DNA of 64,000 bases from Glebionis coronaria. Taxonomy: Eukaryota > Streptophyta > Magnoliopsida > Asterales > Asteraceae. Where the stretch lies: NCBI GenBank assembly GCA_025667525.1, contig CM046876.1, positions 568,413,469 to 568,477,468 on the forward strand. The letters run 5' to 3'. The notes beneath the pieces were generated by a model. The model worked only from the letters and a program-made list of their open reading frames with translations. It had not been told where the DNA came from and did no database searches. The stretch's first letter is position 1. Every line of letters starts with the position of its first letter. Both the position numbers and the translations under genes were made by a program. This document shows, piece after piece, positions 33,702-47,420 of the stretch.

Positions 33702-36700
33702 TGATGCCGTATTTTCGTACACTTTATTTTAGGAAAAACAAAGCGACAAAAGCGGGTAAGTATTAAGTATCACGTTTCGTGAAAAACGCGAATACTCGTC
33801 GTCGAGTTCGTTCTCGGTGGAGGTATGGTGTTTAGCCAAAAGTATATATGTTATTTAATTTGAGTGATTACGTTTTTGGAAAGATGGGAAGAAAAGAAAA
33901 CGGAGATGAATTACGCTAAAAACGATCGAAAACGCGCGAACGCACGTTTGTAAAAACGCGACCAAACGAAAAATTTCACCTAAAAAATTATTGAAAAATA
34001 CTAAAAAGTTCTAAAAATTATAATTAAGAATAAAACGTAAACAATTTTTTTTGCAAATGTTTAAAATAATTATTATAGATTTTTAAATTTAATTAAAAAA
34101 CCTAAGAAAATAAAATAACTAAGAAAAAGAAAAAAAATCAAACTATTTATTTGTACACCTAAACTATATTAAATATTTTTTTTATAAACTTTTTTTTAAT
34201 GACTTAAAACCAAATTTAAAAAAGAAAAATGCATAAAAAATAATTGAGAAAAAGGAAAAATAAAAGACAAGTTCAGAAAAATCCTAAATTATAATAAAAA
34301 TAAGGGAAAAATGAAAGATGCCCAAAAACTATAACCAATAAGCCAAAAAGCTGGAATTAAGCTATTACGGGCTGTATATAAGCTAAAATAGTCGAATTAA
34401 AAGAAAGTATAAAATGAAAATAAAAGGAAGAGTGAGCAAGAAAATGATGTAGAACATATGGACGTGGACTGTGTTGTTGTGTCTGATATTGTGGCCAGGT
34501 CTGGTGTTCAAGACCTACTTGTGACACTTTTTTGCAATGTTTAAAAGAAAACACAATGGTTTGTTAACTATACAATAGAAAAAAAGAGGGACAAAGAAAA
34601 CAAAATATGTAACTGAGCACAGATGGTTTGGAAACTATGTGTTGCGTCTGTGCATATAGTGTGCAGGGTGGTCAGGGGTTCAAACCCACTGGCTGTCACT
34701 TTTATTCTTGTTTTTCTTGGTTTGCGCAGACCACAAATACAAACACAATCACACAAATACAACCACAAATTACAGCTTATATTCATACAGCAACAACAAT
34801 GTTGATGGTGTTCACCCCCTTTTTTTAGCTTATGGTTACTTGTGGTATTTGCTGGGAACTCAGTTAACAAAAATACATAATAACTAAATGAAACACTAAG
34901 ATACAATCCAAAGCACGAGTTAAGCCATGAATTCAGTACCCCCACTTAAGATTTATGCTTTCACAGTTAAGAAACACAATTGCATGCCTATTCTTGCTTG
35001 TTTACTTATGGTTACGTATTTGGTTTTGGCTTACTTTTTTTTCTTGATAACTTTTTCAGTGTTTAACTATGGTGCACAATTACTGTAACCACAAACACAA
35101 CACGATTTACTGCCACAAATTGAAACTTTTAGTGTACACAGTTAATTAAACAAGTTACATCAGCATGTACTTACTTACTATGTTCACTTTCTTTTTATCT
35201 TTGGTTATACCTTTTCTTTGTTTGGAGTGGTGGTTTGGTTCACAGTTAACACAACACAATTAAAACACTTAAACACGATTCACAATTAGTAACAACCAGC
35301 CCACAATCAACATATTTAATCACAAAAACAAGCAGGCTGTTCACTATTCTCTTTTTTTTTTACTTTGTGAGATTCACTTACTTAGATATCTAGGCTATCT
35401 TGCTGCTTGGATGCTCAGGCTATAAAAACACACGTCAAAACAGTAGCACAAACAAAATCAAGTATTAAACGCCACACATTTGGGCTGTGAGTGCACAGTA
35501 GACAACAAACACAACAGTAGGTACTTAATCTTTTTAGGCTATGTTACTGATGGTTTTGCAAAGGTAGAATTAACAACGTACGAGTTGATTGATAATATAT
35601 GGCAGTTATGAGTAGTTGGGGGTGAAACTCGCTTCACAATATTATTCAACCAATCCACAAACAAAAGTAACAGTTACATAGGACACCTACTGCATTTACC
35701 AAGCATAAATTGCTTATCCCTACAAGTATCACACAATAGTAAAGCAAATCACCTCACTTATCAAACACTAAACACAAATTCAGATTACGAATACAAGCAT
35801 ACACTCGATCACCACACGCCTTACCAAAAATCACTCATTAGGCTAAAATGAGCAGACCTAAGCCCTTTTCTTTTAGTCTTTTGGTTAAGTTTATATTTTC
35901 GAACAACAAGCAAATGGGTCAGTTGGGCTGTTGAGCTTTTAAAATATACCACCGTTACACCAAGCGACCCAATAGCGACTTGGTTCGTTGAATTGTGAGC
36001 TTAATCTTCCTACCAAAAGTTAACCCCTAAATCTAATTCTCACTAAAGCTAAATCCCACTTGCTACTTTTGGTTGTTTTGGTGTTTAAGACGTACACAGT
36101 TGGTTCTCAATCTTGGTGTATTTTGAGACCACCTCAAACAACCAAGAGCAACAGAAGGTTACAATAAACAGACCCAAAAGCAACAAGACAATAAAGACAG
36201 TACACAAGACGAGCAGATGTCAAACAATGGCCTCACTTAACCCCTTTTCTTGATGAGATTTAAAAGCTGAAAAAGCTATCCAAAAGCACTGACACCTAAA
36301 ATCAACACTTGCTAGACCTAAACAGACTCAAATCCTAACTCAACACAATCAATAACTACAGCCTATAGCATTTAAACAGAAAATTTTCTGCATGGTTACA
36401 CACTAGCAGATTATCCTAACAAGTTTGAAAAAACAAATATTAAATTAAAAACGTCCAAATTTTTGACGAAATCAACAATCCTAAACTACCAAGAGGGTGT
36501 AGAATTTAGCTAACTTTGAGGGTTGCTTACAATCCTCAAAGCAAGCTCTCCCAAACACCCCGTTTAAAAGTTTTGATGATCAAATTTCAAAGACTTTGTT
36601 TAAAAAACTAGAGAAACCACAATGGTTTCCACTGATTGATAAATAATCTAACCTATTCAAGATTTCTAATAATGAAAAACAAGTTTTAGCAGGTACCTCA

Positions 36701-38199
36701 ACAATTCAATTAACGATTCACAAAAACTCAAATAGCATGAAATTTATGCTTACGAAAAGGGAAAAAGGAGCAAACCTACAGGGCACACTTCTGTACCCTG
36801 GATTGTTAGAGCTAATGAGCTAGCTAGGAACAAGCTCAAGCTTCATTCCTGCTAAGATGAACAAACATGAAATAAACGATAACAACAATGATAATAAAAC
36901 ACTGATTCTTTTTCTTCGTTCTTTTGAAAACCTTTTCAAACATGAACCACAAGAACAACTTTCAAATAGATAGATGGAACTCAGATTTCCTTCAAGATAC
37001 ACACCAAACTTTTAAAATACATAAAAAGGAATTTCTTTTCAACACAAAAATACCAACTTTTATTATTTTCAAAACGGAATTACAGTACTTGGAAATATCT
37101 AGAACAATGAAAACAAACACCCTACATTGCCTTATATATTGGCTACACAAATTTTCTAGAATCATAAATTGCTAAACCCTAATGAATATGAAATGCCAAC
37201 AGTACCCTTGCTGTTTGAATTCAGTCTTGGTCAAAAAGATGCATCTTGTGACTTTGCTAGTGAAACCATGTGGGTGCCAGTTGTACAATCTTCATATCAA
37301 CCATTAATCTTGAATTGGAGAGGAAGGAATCAAGCTAAGCCAATGATTTTCCTACTGTCCTTTTGGATTCTTACAAAACGTGGGTCGGGGGACTACTAGG
37401 GAGGGCACATGAGTAAGAGTGATAGATTTTTGGGGATGGGGTTTTGGTTAGACATGATCAATCATTGATCTGCATATTATGGGTGTTTAATTTTAGGTAA
37501 TGAAGGTTTAGTGTTTTAGGGTTCTTGGGAGATTAAGGGGATGATTTTATTATGTTTTGGGACACAGTAGGTGTTTAGAGGTAAGGGGAGGGGGATTAAT
37601 AAATATTAATTCAAAAGTTTATTAAAAAAACTGGTGCGACGTGTGTGGGTATTGGTGGGATTTAATGGGTATCGAAAATATGGGTGTAGTTAAATAAGTT
37701 TTCTTTTTGGCAATTTGAGTCCTCCCCTTCACAGCAATTTGTATTTCAACTTTGCAAACAATGTCCTTTTGTCTTTTCTTCGTTAGTCCTTTTGTATTTG
37801 CACAACTAGTCCTTAGTAACAATAGAGGACTTGTATTGTTCTTCTTCAAAATTCAAGGGCTGGATATGTAAAGTCTTCAAACTTTAGGGACCCCTTTAGT
37901 ATTTTTGAGATAATTGAGGGGAAAGTGTCAATATTCAATAGTTGAGGGACCAAGCTTGTACAGTCTTCAAACTTGAGGGTCATTTTTGCAAAATCAAAAC
38001 TCGGGTCCGGTTCAATGTGCGGCTTCGTTTCCTGTGTTCATTTTTTCTTGTTTCTTGTGATCTTTTGTCATTTTCTCGATATCCGTACCTAAAATACACA
38101 ATGAACAAACACAGTCATATTTTGGGATATTTTAATGATATTTTAAGCGTTTTAAACCCGATTTGGACGATGAGACTATGTATAATTGCAGTCTCATCA
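33702..38199 (-). mobile_element. LTR of element 1 (3' LTR in element sense), 4.5 kb
   Basis: Starts TGATG and ends CATCA on plus, forming the terminal inverted pair of an LTR. It is highly similar to 43032-47420. A TATA-like TATATAA lies at complement 37132-37138. It contains a tRNA-like box B sequence (GGGTTCAAACCC) near 34677-34690 and a 103-bp segment (34503-34605) missing from the other LTR. LTRs of more than 4 kb are characteristic of the Ogre/Tat and Athila groups of Ty3/gypsy elements. Confidence 0.9.
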
Positions 38200-38211
38200 C
38201 TCCCCCATACT
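38200..38211 (-). other. Polypurine tract of element 1
   Basis: AGTATGGGGGAG on the minus strand directly abuts the LTR, which is where plus-strand DNA synthesis is primed in LTR retrotransposons. The same tract is repeated at complement 47421-47432. Confidence 0.8.
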
Positions 38212-40279
38212 AAACCATTGTCGTGCCCTCACGCAATGCTAGAATAAAGTATCTTAGCACCTCCAAAATTTATTTTTTTCGACTTTTATTGAAACTTAAA
38301 CTTATTAAACTACTACTACTTGCGTTTTAGACATAATGTATGATTTTCATCGCAAAATGGGACGTTTAGGTTCATAGAACAAGAAAACGTGAATGCTTCG
38401 TTAGAAATAATTTCGTCTTCCTCGATTTTCACCCAATTCTATGCCAAGCGTGTAACGAGATCGTTGTCATGATAAGTTAGCAACACAATCATTACTCATG
38501 AGTGTTAATTACGTACTTAGACTCCGTTATTCCTAATTGGTATCTCTTATATGTTATTTTGTTTTAATGATCACAAGGATACATCATTGACTTATTTCGA
38601 TATTTTATTAAGGCCGAAAATAAAGTAGCACAATTTAATCGATAGTTAGCCGAAGGACACGATCTTTTAAAACGGCTTCTCGTAATCTCCTTAAGTTCAT
38701 ATCTTGGCATAACTCGTTTCACGCTTTGAGACCTTTATCGGACCGATATTTGGCATGTACTTCGAACTTCAAATATTGGAAGACGTTCTTGAAATAATGG
38801 TCTTCTCTTCATATATGGAATTTCTTCAAACTAGGACCACGACTTCATCATTTTTCTTCGATCTTTATTTGGGATTTTGATATACAACGATCCGCCTCCT
38901 TTTCGGACTTGGATATATTTATCCTCATACCTTATTAGGGTCTTTTTGGATAGACTTCTCCATGATCTTTAGGGGAGTATATTGCTTTTCGTCGTGTGTC
39001 TCGATCCTTCATATTGATTTTGGAATAATGATACTTCACATCATCTTAGATCTTTAGCAACAAAATGGAGTTCCTCATGCCTTGTGAGGGCCTTTTTGGA
39101 ACTTTCAAATCTTCGCATCCCGCTTCAGTAAGTTATGTCTTGGCTATGAACTCTATTCGAACACGAGCAACTTTTAAACGATCTCGGGCTAGAAGCTAAG
39201 TAACCTTTTAAATCGTACGACCTTACTTATTGCATTTATTTAAACAAAAGCGTGAGGAGAATAAGCTAATAATTACTACACGTGAGATCGTGAATGATTA
39301 CGAGACTTATAAATAACTCTATCATTTCTCGTCCTCATTTAAGAGACTTGGCCTAAAAAGTTAAGGAATCGAAGCTAAGTGCTCAACACGCACGGTCGAT
39401 TCAAAAATTACTCTTATTCTCGCCATCGGAAAATCTACATTCGTGTCTTAAACACTTATGAAAACATGAGAAAATTTTAGAATTTGGCCATTTTTAGCCT
39501 TATTTTGCAACAAAACGATAAACACAAAGATAAACTTTGGAAAGCGTGAAGGTTTGGCAAGGCAAGTATCTATTCACCCCCTATACTAAAGTTAAACATT
39601 GTCCTTAATGTTTCGAGTCTAAGGGTAAGATACCCCCATACTAGAGACGTAGTTGAATGCCTAATCTAGCATGGAAAGGGTGGAACCATTAAATCTATAG
39701 CCGTTTATGAAGTGTGCTAAGAGACCTAAGGTTAGAACAATCAAGGATATATCATATGGATATCGAGAAACTCTTCAAAGCAAACGATCGAAGCTCGAGT
39801 AAAACAAACACGAGAGGCTCCAATCGTGAAGATGATGATCATCTAAAAACCACATATCACAAACAACCACGGAACAAAGGTTAAAAGGGCACAAATCCCC
39901 TCGCGTTAGCTACATTAGAAAGCGATAATATGTACATGGATAAGCATGGGAACTCCCCCAGGAGGCACCTTGTTTTTGATAACCGAGTCAAAAGCTCGAC
40001 TGGAATCCCCATAAATGTGATCATTTAGGGATTATCATGGTTCGGTCATTTTTGGCGGGACTTACATGTAATCAAGGCCCAAAAGCAACCGTGAATAAAG
40101 GCAAAGCCTTTATACCGGGATCGAAGATCGTATCCTCACATTTTGTTGAAAATAAAACACGCAAAGCCGAAGGATACGTCTTGTAAGGAAGAAACTCCTT
40201 ACGACGTAGGTAAACTCATCATATCCGAGGGGATGGGTATGGATACTTTGAAACGAAGGTGAAATAGAAAAAGAATTGT
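38212..40279 (-). other. Element 1: noncoding 3' internal region
   Basis: About 2 kb with no open frame. It has a near-perfect stem-loop (39594-39613) beside a second purine-rich tract (complement about 39578-39590). Long stretches match, in the corresponding orientation, 47433-49290, 59100-60780 and 63470-64000, although the LTRs of those elements differ. In Athila-type elements this lies between pol and the 3' LTR. Confidence 0.65.
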
Positions 40280-42255
40280 CAATTATAGGAGTTTCAAAAT
40301 TTCCCCCGGGTTGAAGGAAAAAGCCTCACTAAAATCCTCATTCTCATCGAGAGTCGGTCCATCGGTGAACTCCTCGAGAACGGAAACATCACAAGTAGAA
40401 AGAGGAGTCTTGACCGTTTGAGACTTCGGGTGGGTGACTAGCAAATCCGGCTCATCGAGTTTAAGATCCTTAGAATCCTCACTCTCGATGTCCTCGAACG
40501 TCTCATCAAAGAGAGGATTTACGTCACCAAAAATGAACGCGTCATCAAATTCGAATAAAGGGTTCGAAAAGATTTTAAAATCGGTATTTTGAACGTCCTC
40601 GTCGATTAGTGACTTGTCATCACTAGCGGACAAATCATCGTCATTGAAAAGAGGGTTCGAAAAAGTCGTTGATTCTCTCCCCGAAGTGTCAATGGGAGAG
40701 ACATCATCACAAGAAATCGATTCACACTCACTATTGTGATTTGCCTCGTTAGAATATTCGTGGAAAAATTCATCGAGAGCAAAATCACTTACCTCATCTT
40801 CGGAGAAAACCGTAGGCTCACTTTGGATTGGAATAGGGATCTCGACACCAGGATTAGTGCTAAGATTCGTCTCCCCCATACTTAGAGAGGCATCGATTTC
40901 CGTAGTGGGTATAGGAGTGAAAGGCTCTTCATTTGAAGATTTTGCCTTAATAGTTTTGTTATCAGCGTCGAAAAACGTATCAATGTGAGCAAGGCCATCG
41001 GTTGACTTCTCACATGATAAATCCACAATCTCACACGATGTGGGATTAGGAATTAAAGGCTCGTCACGAGACGTTGTAGCCTTGATGGTTTCAAATTGGT
41101 CCTTCGGAGGGATCAAATGCGGGTTCTCAAAAGACGTAGAAATAGTAGTAACGCGTCCCTCCGGAATTAAATTTTGATACTCTTCAAAAATCGAGGGGTC
41201 AACGATTCTCCTTAAAACCTTATCAATTTCTTCTTTTTCAAAATAACTTAATGGAATTTCTTCGTCAAAATTTTGTGTATTTTGATTTTGAAAATCTTTG
41301 ATAATTTCATCTTCATTAGAAAAATTAGGTTCCAAAGGTTTAACATTCATTGTTTCAACACGTGCTACAAGTTTTTCTTGTTGTTTATTTTCGAAAACAT
41401 TTTCAAAAACCTCGTTCGTTGACACCCTCGTTTCCTCATTTTCGATGCTCTTTTCAACCTCTTCAACGATTGGGTTATTATTTCTTTCCATAATTAGTTG
41501 AAAGAGTGTCTCAAGTCGTTCACAGATGCGATTAGAACTTTCGTCGATGCGACTACAACACTCGTCGATGCGGCTAGAACCGAGATCATCATCGAAAACA
41601 TGTTGTGGAGATGATTGGTCAAAATCTGAATTGTAACATGGATCGGGCTCATGGGAATTTTGAGGATCGAGATTGTATGGTGGGGCCTCAAAATTATCAA
41701 AGCCTGAATTATCGTATGAATTGGGTTCATCATAATTCGTTGGTTGGTAAGAATAAGTATCGTGAGCCCCCCCCCCCCCCCACAATTGTCGCAACACGGA
41801 TCTTGAGAAAAATCCTGTTCGTCGTATGGATAACTACCCCCATTGTCGTAATTGTAACCCATGTCGTGTGATTCGTCAAAACCGGAAAATTGATTGTCGA
41901 AATACGTATTTTGGTTCATCGGTTAACAATCGTACCCATAGTGAGGTTCGTTTCCACAATTCTCACACGACGATGAGTATTGCGAAGACTGGTCAACGAA
42001 ATTCGGACTTGGCTCGTGATTGTGACCATTTGGGTATTGAATTAGACACTCATCGTGCCAATGGGAAGGGCTTCCAGAATATCGGCAATGGATAAGACGT
42101 TCTTCGTTAGTATACAAACAATTGGTCGGATTACACGATGGACATGACCAAAATATTGCATAGTTGATATAATCTCCGCACCTTTCGCATACACACCATG
42201 GACAAGTCACGGAACCAAACTTTCGTCTCCCACAACCTAGGCAATGAAAATCCAT
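40280..42255 (-). pseudogene. Element 1 ORF: Cys-rich N-terminus and long acidic tail (broken)
   Basis: On the minus strand a frame opens at 42255 with paired cysteines (CLGC, CPWC, CERC, CPSC) suggesting zinc binding. It meets TAA at 41923-41925 and resumes two codons later at 41919 (MNQNTYFDNQ). At a 15-base C/G run (41767-41781) it shifts into the frame that continues to 40283. The last 500 residues are strongly acidic with recurrent SNPLF units. No gag, protease, RT or integrase motif is visible, so the element is non-autonomous. I recall similar Cys-rich starts and FDPGI-containing acidic tails from abundant Asteraceae Ty3 elements. Its role is unknown. Confidence 0.65.
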
Positions 42256-43009
42256 GAAGAATTAAAATTTAGAGGGGTTGAGAAAAAGAATTATGAAAAT
42301 AGAGGGAACAATCGAATAATCTTTTTCTGATTTTGGTTTTTCAATTTTTTTGGAACTTTGGTGGATTACGTAAAATTAATCTACAAAAATTATCCACTAA
42401 TCAAATGTCTCGATTAATGAATCCAAGAAGAATGAAGGTAATTACGTGAAGTAAAAAACCTCGTCGACTTTGAAACGTTGGCGGAACGCCAAAACATTTC
42501 GAGGTTTAATAATTAAAACTTACAAAAATAGATTAATAATACTTGATGTGGCAAACCCTTAATCAATCGTCACTAAACCGATACGCACAAGCAAGCGGAG
42601 AAACGAGGCGTCGCGAAGCACTTAAGAGCCTTTTTCTTTAGGGTGTATTTTATAACACCCGCCTTATATCCACATTATAATTTGTATCAATTGAGATCAA
42701 ATCTTTTAAGAGTATTTATCTATTTTGCCCTTTGATTTTTGTTTGAATTCGATACAACAATAGTGACCGGAACGCTCAACTATTGAGGTGCGATTTCTCG
42801 CGTATTTGGATAATTATTGTGTATTAGTTGTTCTATGTGAATAAAATAAATTATGCACAGTAAAAACAAGAAAACGATTTTGTGTTAATAGAGTTCTATT
42901 TAACACTAAGTATGTATATGGCTAATAGTATAGAAAAATAAAAGAAGTATTTACGATAAAAATGTAAACACTCAAACAAACACGATAAATAAATATGGCT
43001 AAACACACC

Positions 43010-43027
43010 TCCCCGGCAGCGGCGCTA
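43010..43027 (-). other. Primer-binding site of element 1 (tRNA-Asp type)
   Basis: TAGCGCCGCTGCCGGGGA on the minus strand lies four bases inside the LTR at 43032. It differs at two positions from the tRNA-Asp-complementary site TGGCGCCGTTGCCGGGGA used by Athila elements. It fixes the element's orientation as minus. Confidence 0.8.
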
Positions 43028-43031
43028 TTTT

Positions 43032-46000
43032 TGATGCGGTATTTTCGTACAATTTATTTTAGGAAAAACAAAGCGACAAAAGCGGGTAAATATTAAGTAT
43101 CACGTTTCGTGAAAAACGCGAATACTCGTCGTCGAGTTCGTTCTCGGTGGAGGTATGGTGTTTAGCCAAAAGTATATACGTTATTTAATTTGAGTGATTA
43201 CGTTTTTGGAAAGATGGGAAGAAAAGAAAACGGAGATGAATTACGCGAAAAACGATCAAAAATGCCCGAACGCACGTTTGTAAAAACGCGACTAAACGAA
43301 AAATTTCATCTAAAAAATTATTGAAAAATACTAAAAAGTTCTAAAAATTATAATTAAGAAGAAAACATAAACAAAAAAATTTGCAAATGTTTAAAATAAT
43401 TATTATAGATTTTTAAAGTTAACTAAAAAACCTAAAAGTAAAATAACTAAGAAAGAGAAAAAAAATCAAACTTTTTATTTGTACACCTAAACTATATTGA
43501 AATTTTATTTTTTTTATAAACTTTTTTTTGATGACTTAAAAGCAAATTTAAAAAGAAAAATGCATAAAAATAATTAAGAAAAAGGAAAAATAAAAGACAA
43601 GTTCAAAAAAATCCTAAATTATAATAAAAATAAGGTAAAAATGAAAGATGCCAAAAAACTATAACCAATAAGCCAAAAACCTAGAATTAAGCTATTACGG
43701 GCTGTATATAAGCTAAAATTGACGAATTAAAAGAAAGTATAAAATGAAAATCAAAGGAAGAGTGAACAAGAAAATGATGTAGAACAGATGGATGTGGATT
43801 GTGTTGTTGTGTCTGATATTGTGGTCAGGTCTATGTAACTGAGCACAAATGGTTTGGAAACTATGTGTTGCGTCTGTGCATATAGTGTGCAGGGTGGTCA
43901 GGGGTTCAAACCCACTGGCTGTCACTTTTATTTTTGTTTTTCTTGGTTTGCGCAGACCACAAATACAAACACAATCACTACACATACAACCACAAATTAC
44001 AGCTTATATTCATACAACAACAACAATGTTCATGGTGTTCACCCCCTTTTTTTAGCTTATGGTTACTTGTGGTATTTGTTGGGAACTCAGTTAACAAAAA
44101 TACATAATAACTAAACGAAACACTAAGATACAATCCAAAGCACGAGTTAAGCCACGAATTCAGTACCCCACTTAAGATTTATGCTTTCACAATTAAGAAA
44201 CACAACTACAGGCCTATTCTTGCTTGTTTACTTATGGTTACGTATTTGGTTTTGGCTTACTTTTTTTTTCTTGATTACTTTTTCTGTGTTTAACTTTGGT
44301 GCACAGTTACTGTAACCACAAACACAACACGATTTACTGCCACAAATTGAAACTTTTAGTGTACACAGTTAATTAAACAAGTTACATCAACAGGTACTTA
44401 CTTTCTATGTTCGCTTTCTTTTTATCTTTGGTTATACTTTTTCTTTGTTTGGAGTGGTGGTTTAGTTCACAGTTAACACAACACAATTAAAACACTTAAA
44501 CACGATCCACAATTACAAACAACCAACCCACAATCAAAAAATTTAATCACAAAAACAAGCAGGTTGTTCACTATTCTCTTTTTTTTACTTTGTGAGATTC
44601 ACTTACTTAGATATCTAGGCTATCTTGTTGCTTGGATGCTCAGGCTATAAAAACACACGTCAAAACAGTAGCACAAACAAAAATCAAGTATTAAACGCCA
44701 CACATTTGGGCTGTGAGTGCACAGTAGACAACAAACACAACAATAAGTACTTAATCTTTTTAGGCTATGTTACTGATGGTTTGCTATGGTAGAATTAACA
44801 ACGCACGAGTTGACTGATATATATGGCAGTTGTGAGTAGTTGGGGGTGAAACTCGCTTCACAATATGATTCAACCAATCCACAAACAAAAGTAACAGTTA
44901 CATAGGACACCTACTGCATTTACCAAGCATAAATTGCTTATCCCTACAAGTATCACACAAGAGTCAAGCAAATCACCTCACTTATCAAACACTAAACACA
45001 AATTCAGATTACGAATACAAGCATACACTCGATCACCACACGCCTTACCAAAAATCACTCAGCAGGCTAAAATACGCAGACCTAAGCCCTTTTATTTTAG
45101 TCTTTTGGTTAAGTTAATATTTCCGGACAGCAAGCAAATGGGTCCGTTGGGCTGTTGAGCTTTTATACTATACCACCATCACACCAAGCGACCCAATAGC
45201 AACTTGTTTCGTTGAATTGTGAGCTTAATCTGCCTACCAAAAGTTAACCCCTAAATCTAATTCTCACTAAAGCTAAATCCCACTTGCTACTTTTGGTTGT
45301 TTTGGTGTTCAAGACGTACACAGTTGGTTCTCAATCTTGGTGTATTTTGAGACCACCTCAAACAACCAAGAGCAACAGAAGGTTACAATAAACAAACCCA
45401 AAAGCAACAAGACAATAAAGATAGTGCACAAGACGAGCAGATCTCAAACAGTAGCCTCACTTAACCGCTTTTTTGATGAGATTTAAAAGCTGAAAAAGCT
45501 ATCCAAAAGCACTGACACCTAAAATCAACACTTGCTAGACCTAAATAGACTCAAATCCTAACTCAACACAATCAATAACTACATCCTATAGCATTTAAAC
45601 AAAAAATTTTCTACATGGTTACACACTAGCAGATTATCCAAACAAGTTTGAAAAAACAAATATTAAACTAAAAACGTCCAAATTTTTGACGAAATCAACA
45701 ATCCTAAACTACCAAGAGGGTTCATAATCTAGCTAACTTTGAGGGTTGCTTACAATCCTCAATGCAAGCTCTCCCAAACACCCCATTTAAAAGTTTTGAT
45801 GATCAAATTTCAAAGACTTTGTTTAAAAAACTAGACAAACCACAATGGTTTCCATTGATTGATAAATAATCTAAGCTATTCAAGATTTCTAATCATGAAT
45901 AACAACAAGTTTCAGCAGGTACCTCAACAATTCATTTACCGATTCACAAAAACTCACATAGCATGAAATTTATGCTTACGAAAAGGGAAAAGGAGCAAAC

Positions 46001-47420
46001 CTACGGGGCACACTTCCGTACCCTGGATTGTTAGAGCTAATGAGCTAGCTAGGAACAAGCTCAAGCTTCCTTCCTGCTAAGATGAACAAACATGAAATAA
46101 ACAGTAACAAGAATGATAATAAAACACTAATTCTTTTTCTTCGTTCTTTGGAAAACCTTTTCAAACATGAACCACAAGAACAAATTTCAAATAGATAGAT
46201 GGAACTCAGATTTCCCTCAAGATACACACCAAACTTTTAAAATACATAAAAAGGAATTTCTTTTCAACACAAAAATACCAACTTTTATTATTTTCAAAAG
46301 GGAATTACAGTACTTGGAAAAATCTGGAACAATGAAAACAAACACCCTAAATTGCCTTATATATTGGCTACACAAATTTTCTAGAATCAAAAAATGCTAA
46401 ACCTTAATGAATATGAAATGCCAACAGTACCCTTGCTGTTTGAATTCAGTCTTGGTTAAAAAGATGCATCTTGTGACTTTGCTAGTGAAACCATGTGGGT
46501 GCCAGTTGTACAATCTTCATCTCAACCATTAATCTTGAATTAGGGAGGAAGGAATCAAGCTAAGCCAATGATTTTCCTGCTGTCCTTTTGGACTCTTGCA
46601 AAACGTGGGTCAGGGGACCACTAGGGAGGGCACGTGAGTGAGAGTGATAGATTTTTGGGGATGGGGTTTTGGTTAAGACATGATCAATCATTGATCTACA
46701 TATTATGGGTGTTTAATTTTGGGTAATGAAGGTTTAGTGTTTTAGGGTTCTTGGGAGATTAAGGGGATGATTTGATTATGTTTTGGGACACATTAGGTGT
46801 TTAGAGGGAAGGGGAGGGGGATTAATAAATATTAATTCAAAAGTTTATTAAAAAAAACTAGTGGTGACGTGTCTGGGTATTGGTGGGATTTAATGGGTAT
46901 GGAAAATATGGGTGTAGTTAAATAAGTTTTCTTTTTGGCAATTTGAGTCCTCCCCTTAACAGCAATTTGTATTTCTGCTTTGCAAACAAGGTCCTTTTGG
47001 CTTTTCTTCGTTAGTCCTTTGGTATTTGCACAACCAGTCCTTAGTAACAATAGAGGACTTGTATTGTTCTTCTTCAAAATTCAAGGGCTGGATATGTAAA
47101 GTCTTCAAACTTTAGGGACCCACTTAGTAATTTTTGAGATAATTGAGGGGTATAAAGTGTCAATCTTCAATAGTTGAGGGACCAAACTTGTACAGTCTTC
47201 AAACTTGAGGGGCATTTTTACAAAATCAAAACTCGGGTCCGGTTCAATGTGCGGCTTCGTTTCCCATGTTCGTTTTTGCTTGTTTCTTGTGATCTTTTGT
47301 CATTTCTCGATGTCCGTACCTAAAATACACAATGAACAAACACAGGCATATTTTAATTATATTTTAAGCGTTTTAAACCCGATTTGGACGATGAGACTAT
47401 GTATAATTGCAGTCTCATCA
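43032..47420 (-). mobile_element. Middle LTR of element 1 array (5' LTR in element sense), 4.4 kb
   Basis: Same termini as the LTR at 33702-38199 (TGATGC start, CATCA end) and nearly identical over its length, except for the missing 103-bp segment and small indels. It is shared by two internal regions: the primer site is on its low-coordinate side and a polypurine tract is on its high-coordinate side. Confidence 0.9.

Noticed and set aside
32053..33732. Host gene of unknown function
   Set aside because: Homologous truncated copy at 26018 sits behind a tRNA-Met primer site and viral polyprotein order, so viral origin explains it better.
34623..34828. Small plus-strand frames in LTR 33702-38199 repeated at 43849-44114
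   Set aside because: They are conserved only because the two LTRs are copies. Frames overlap in several phases and lack protein character.
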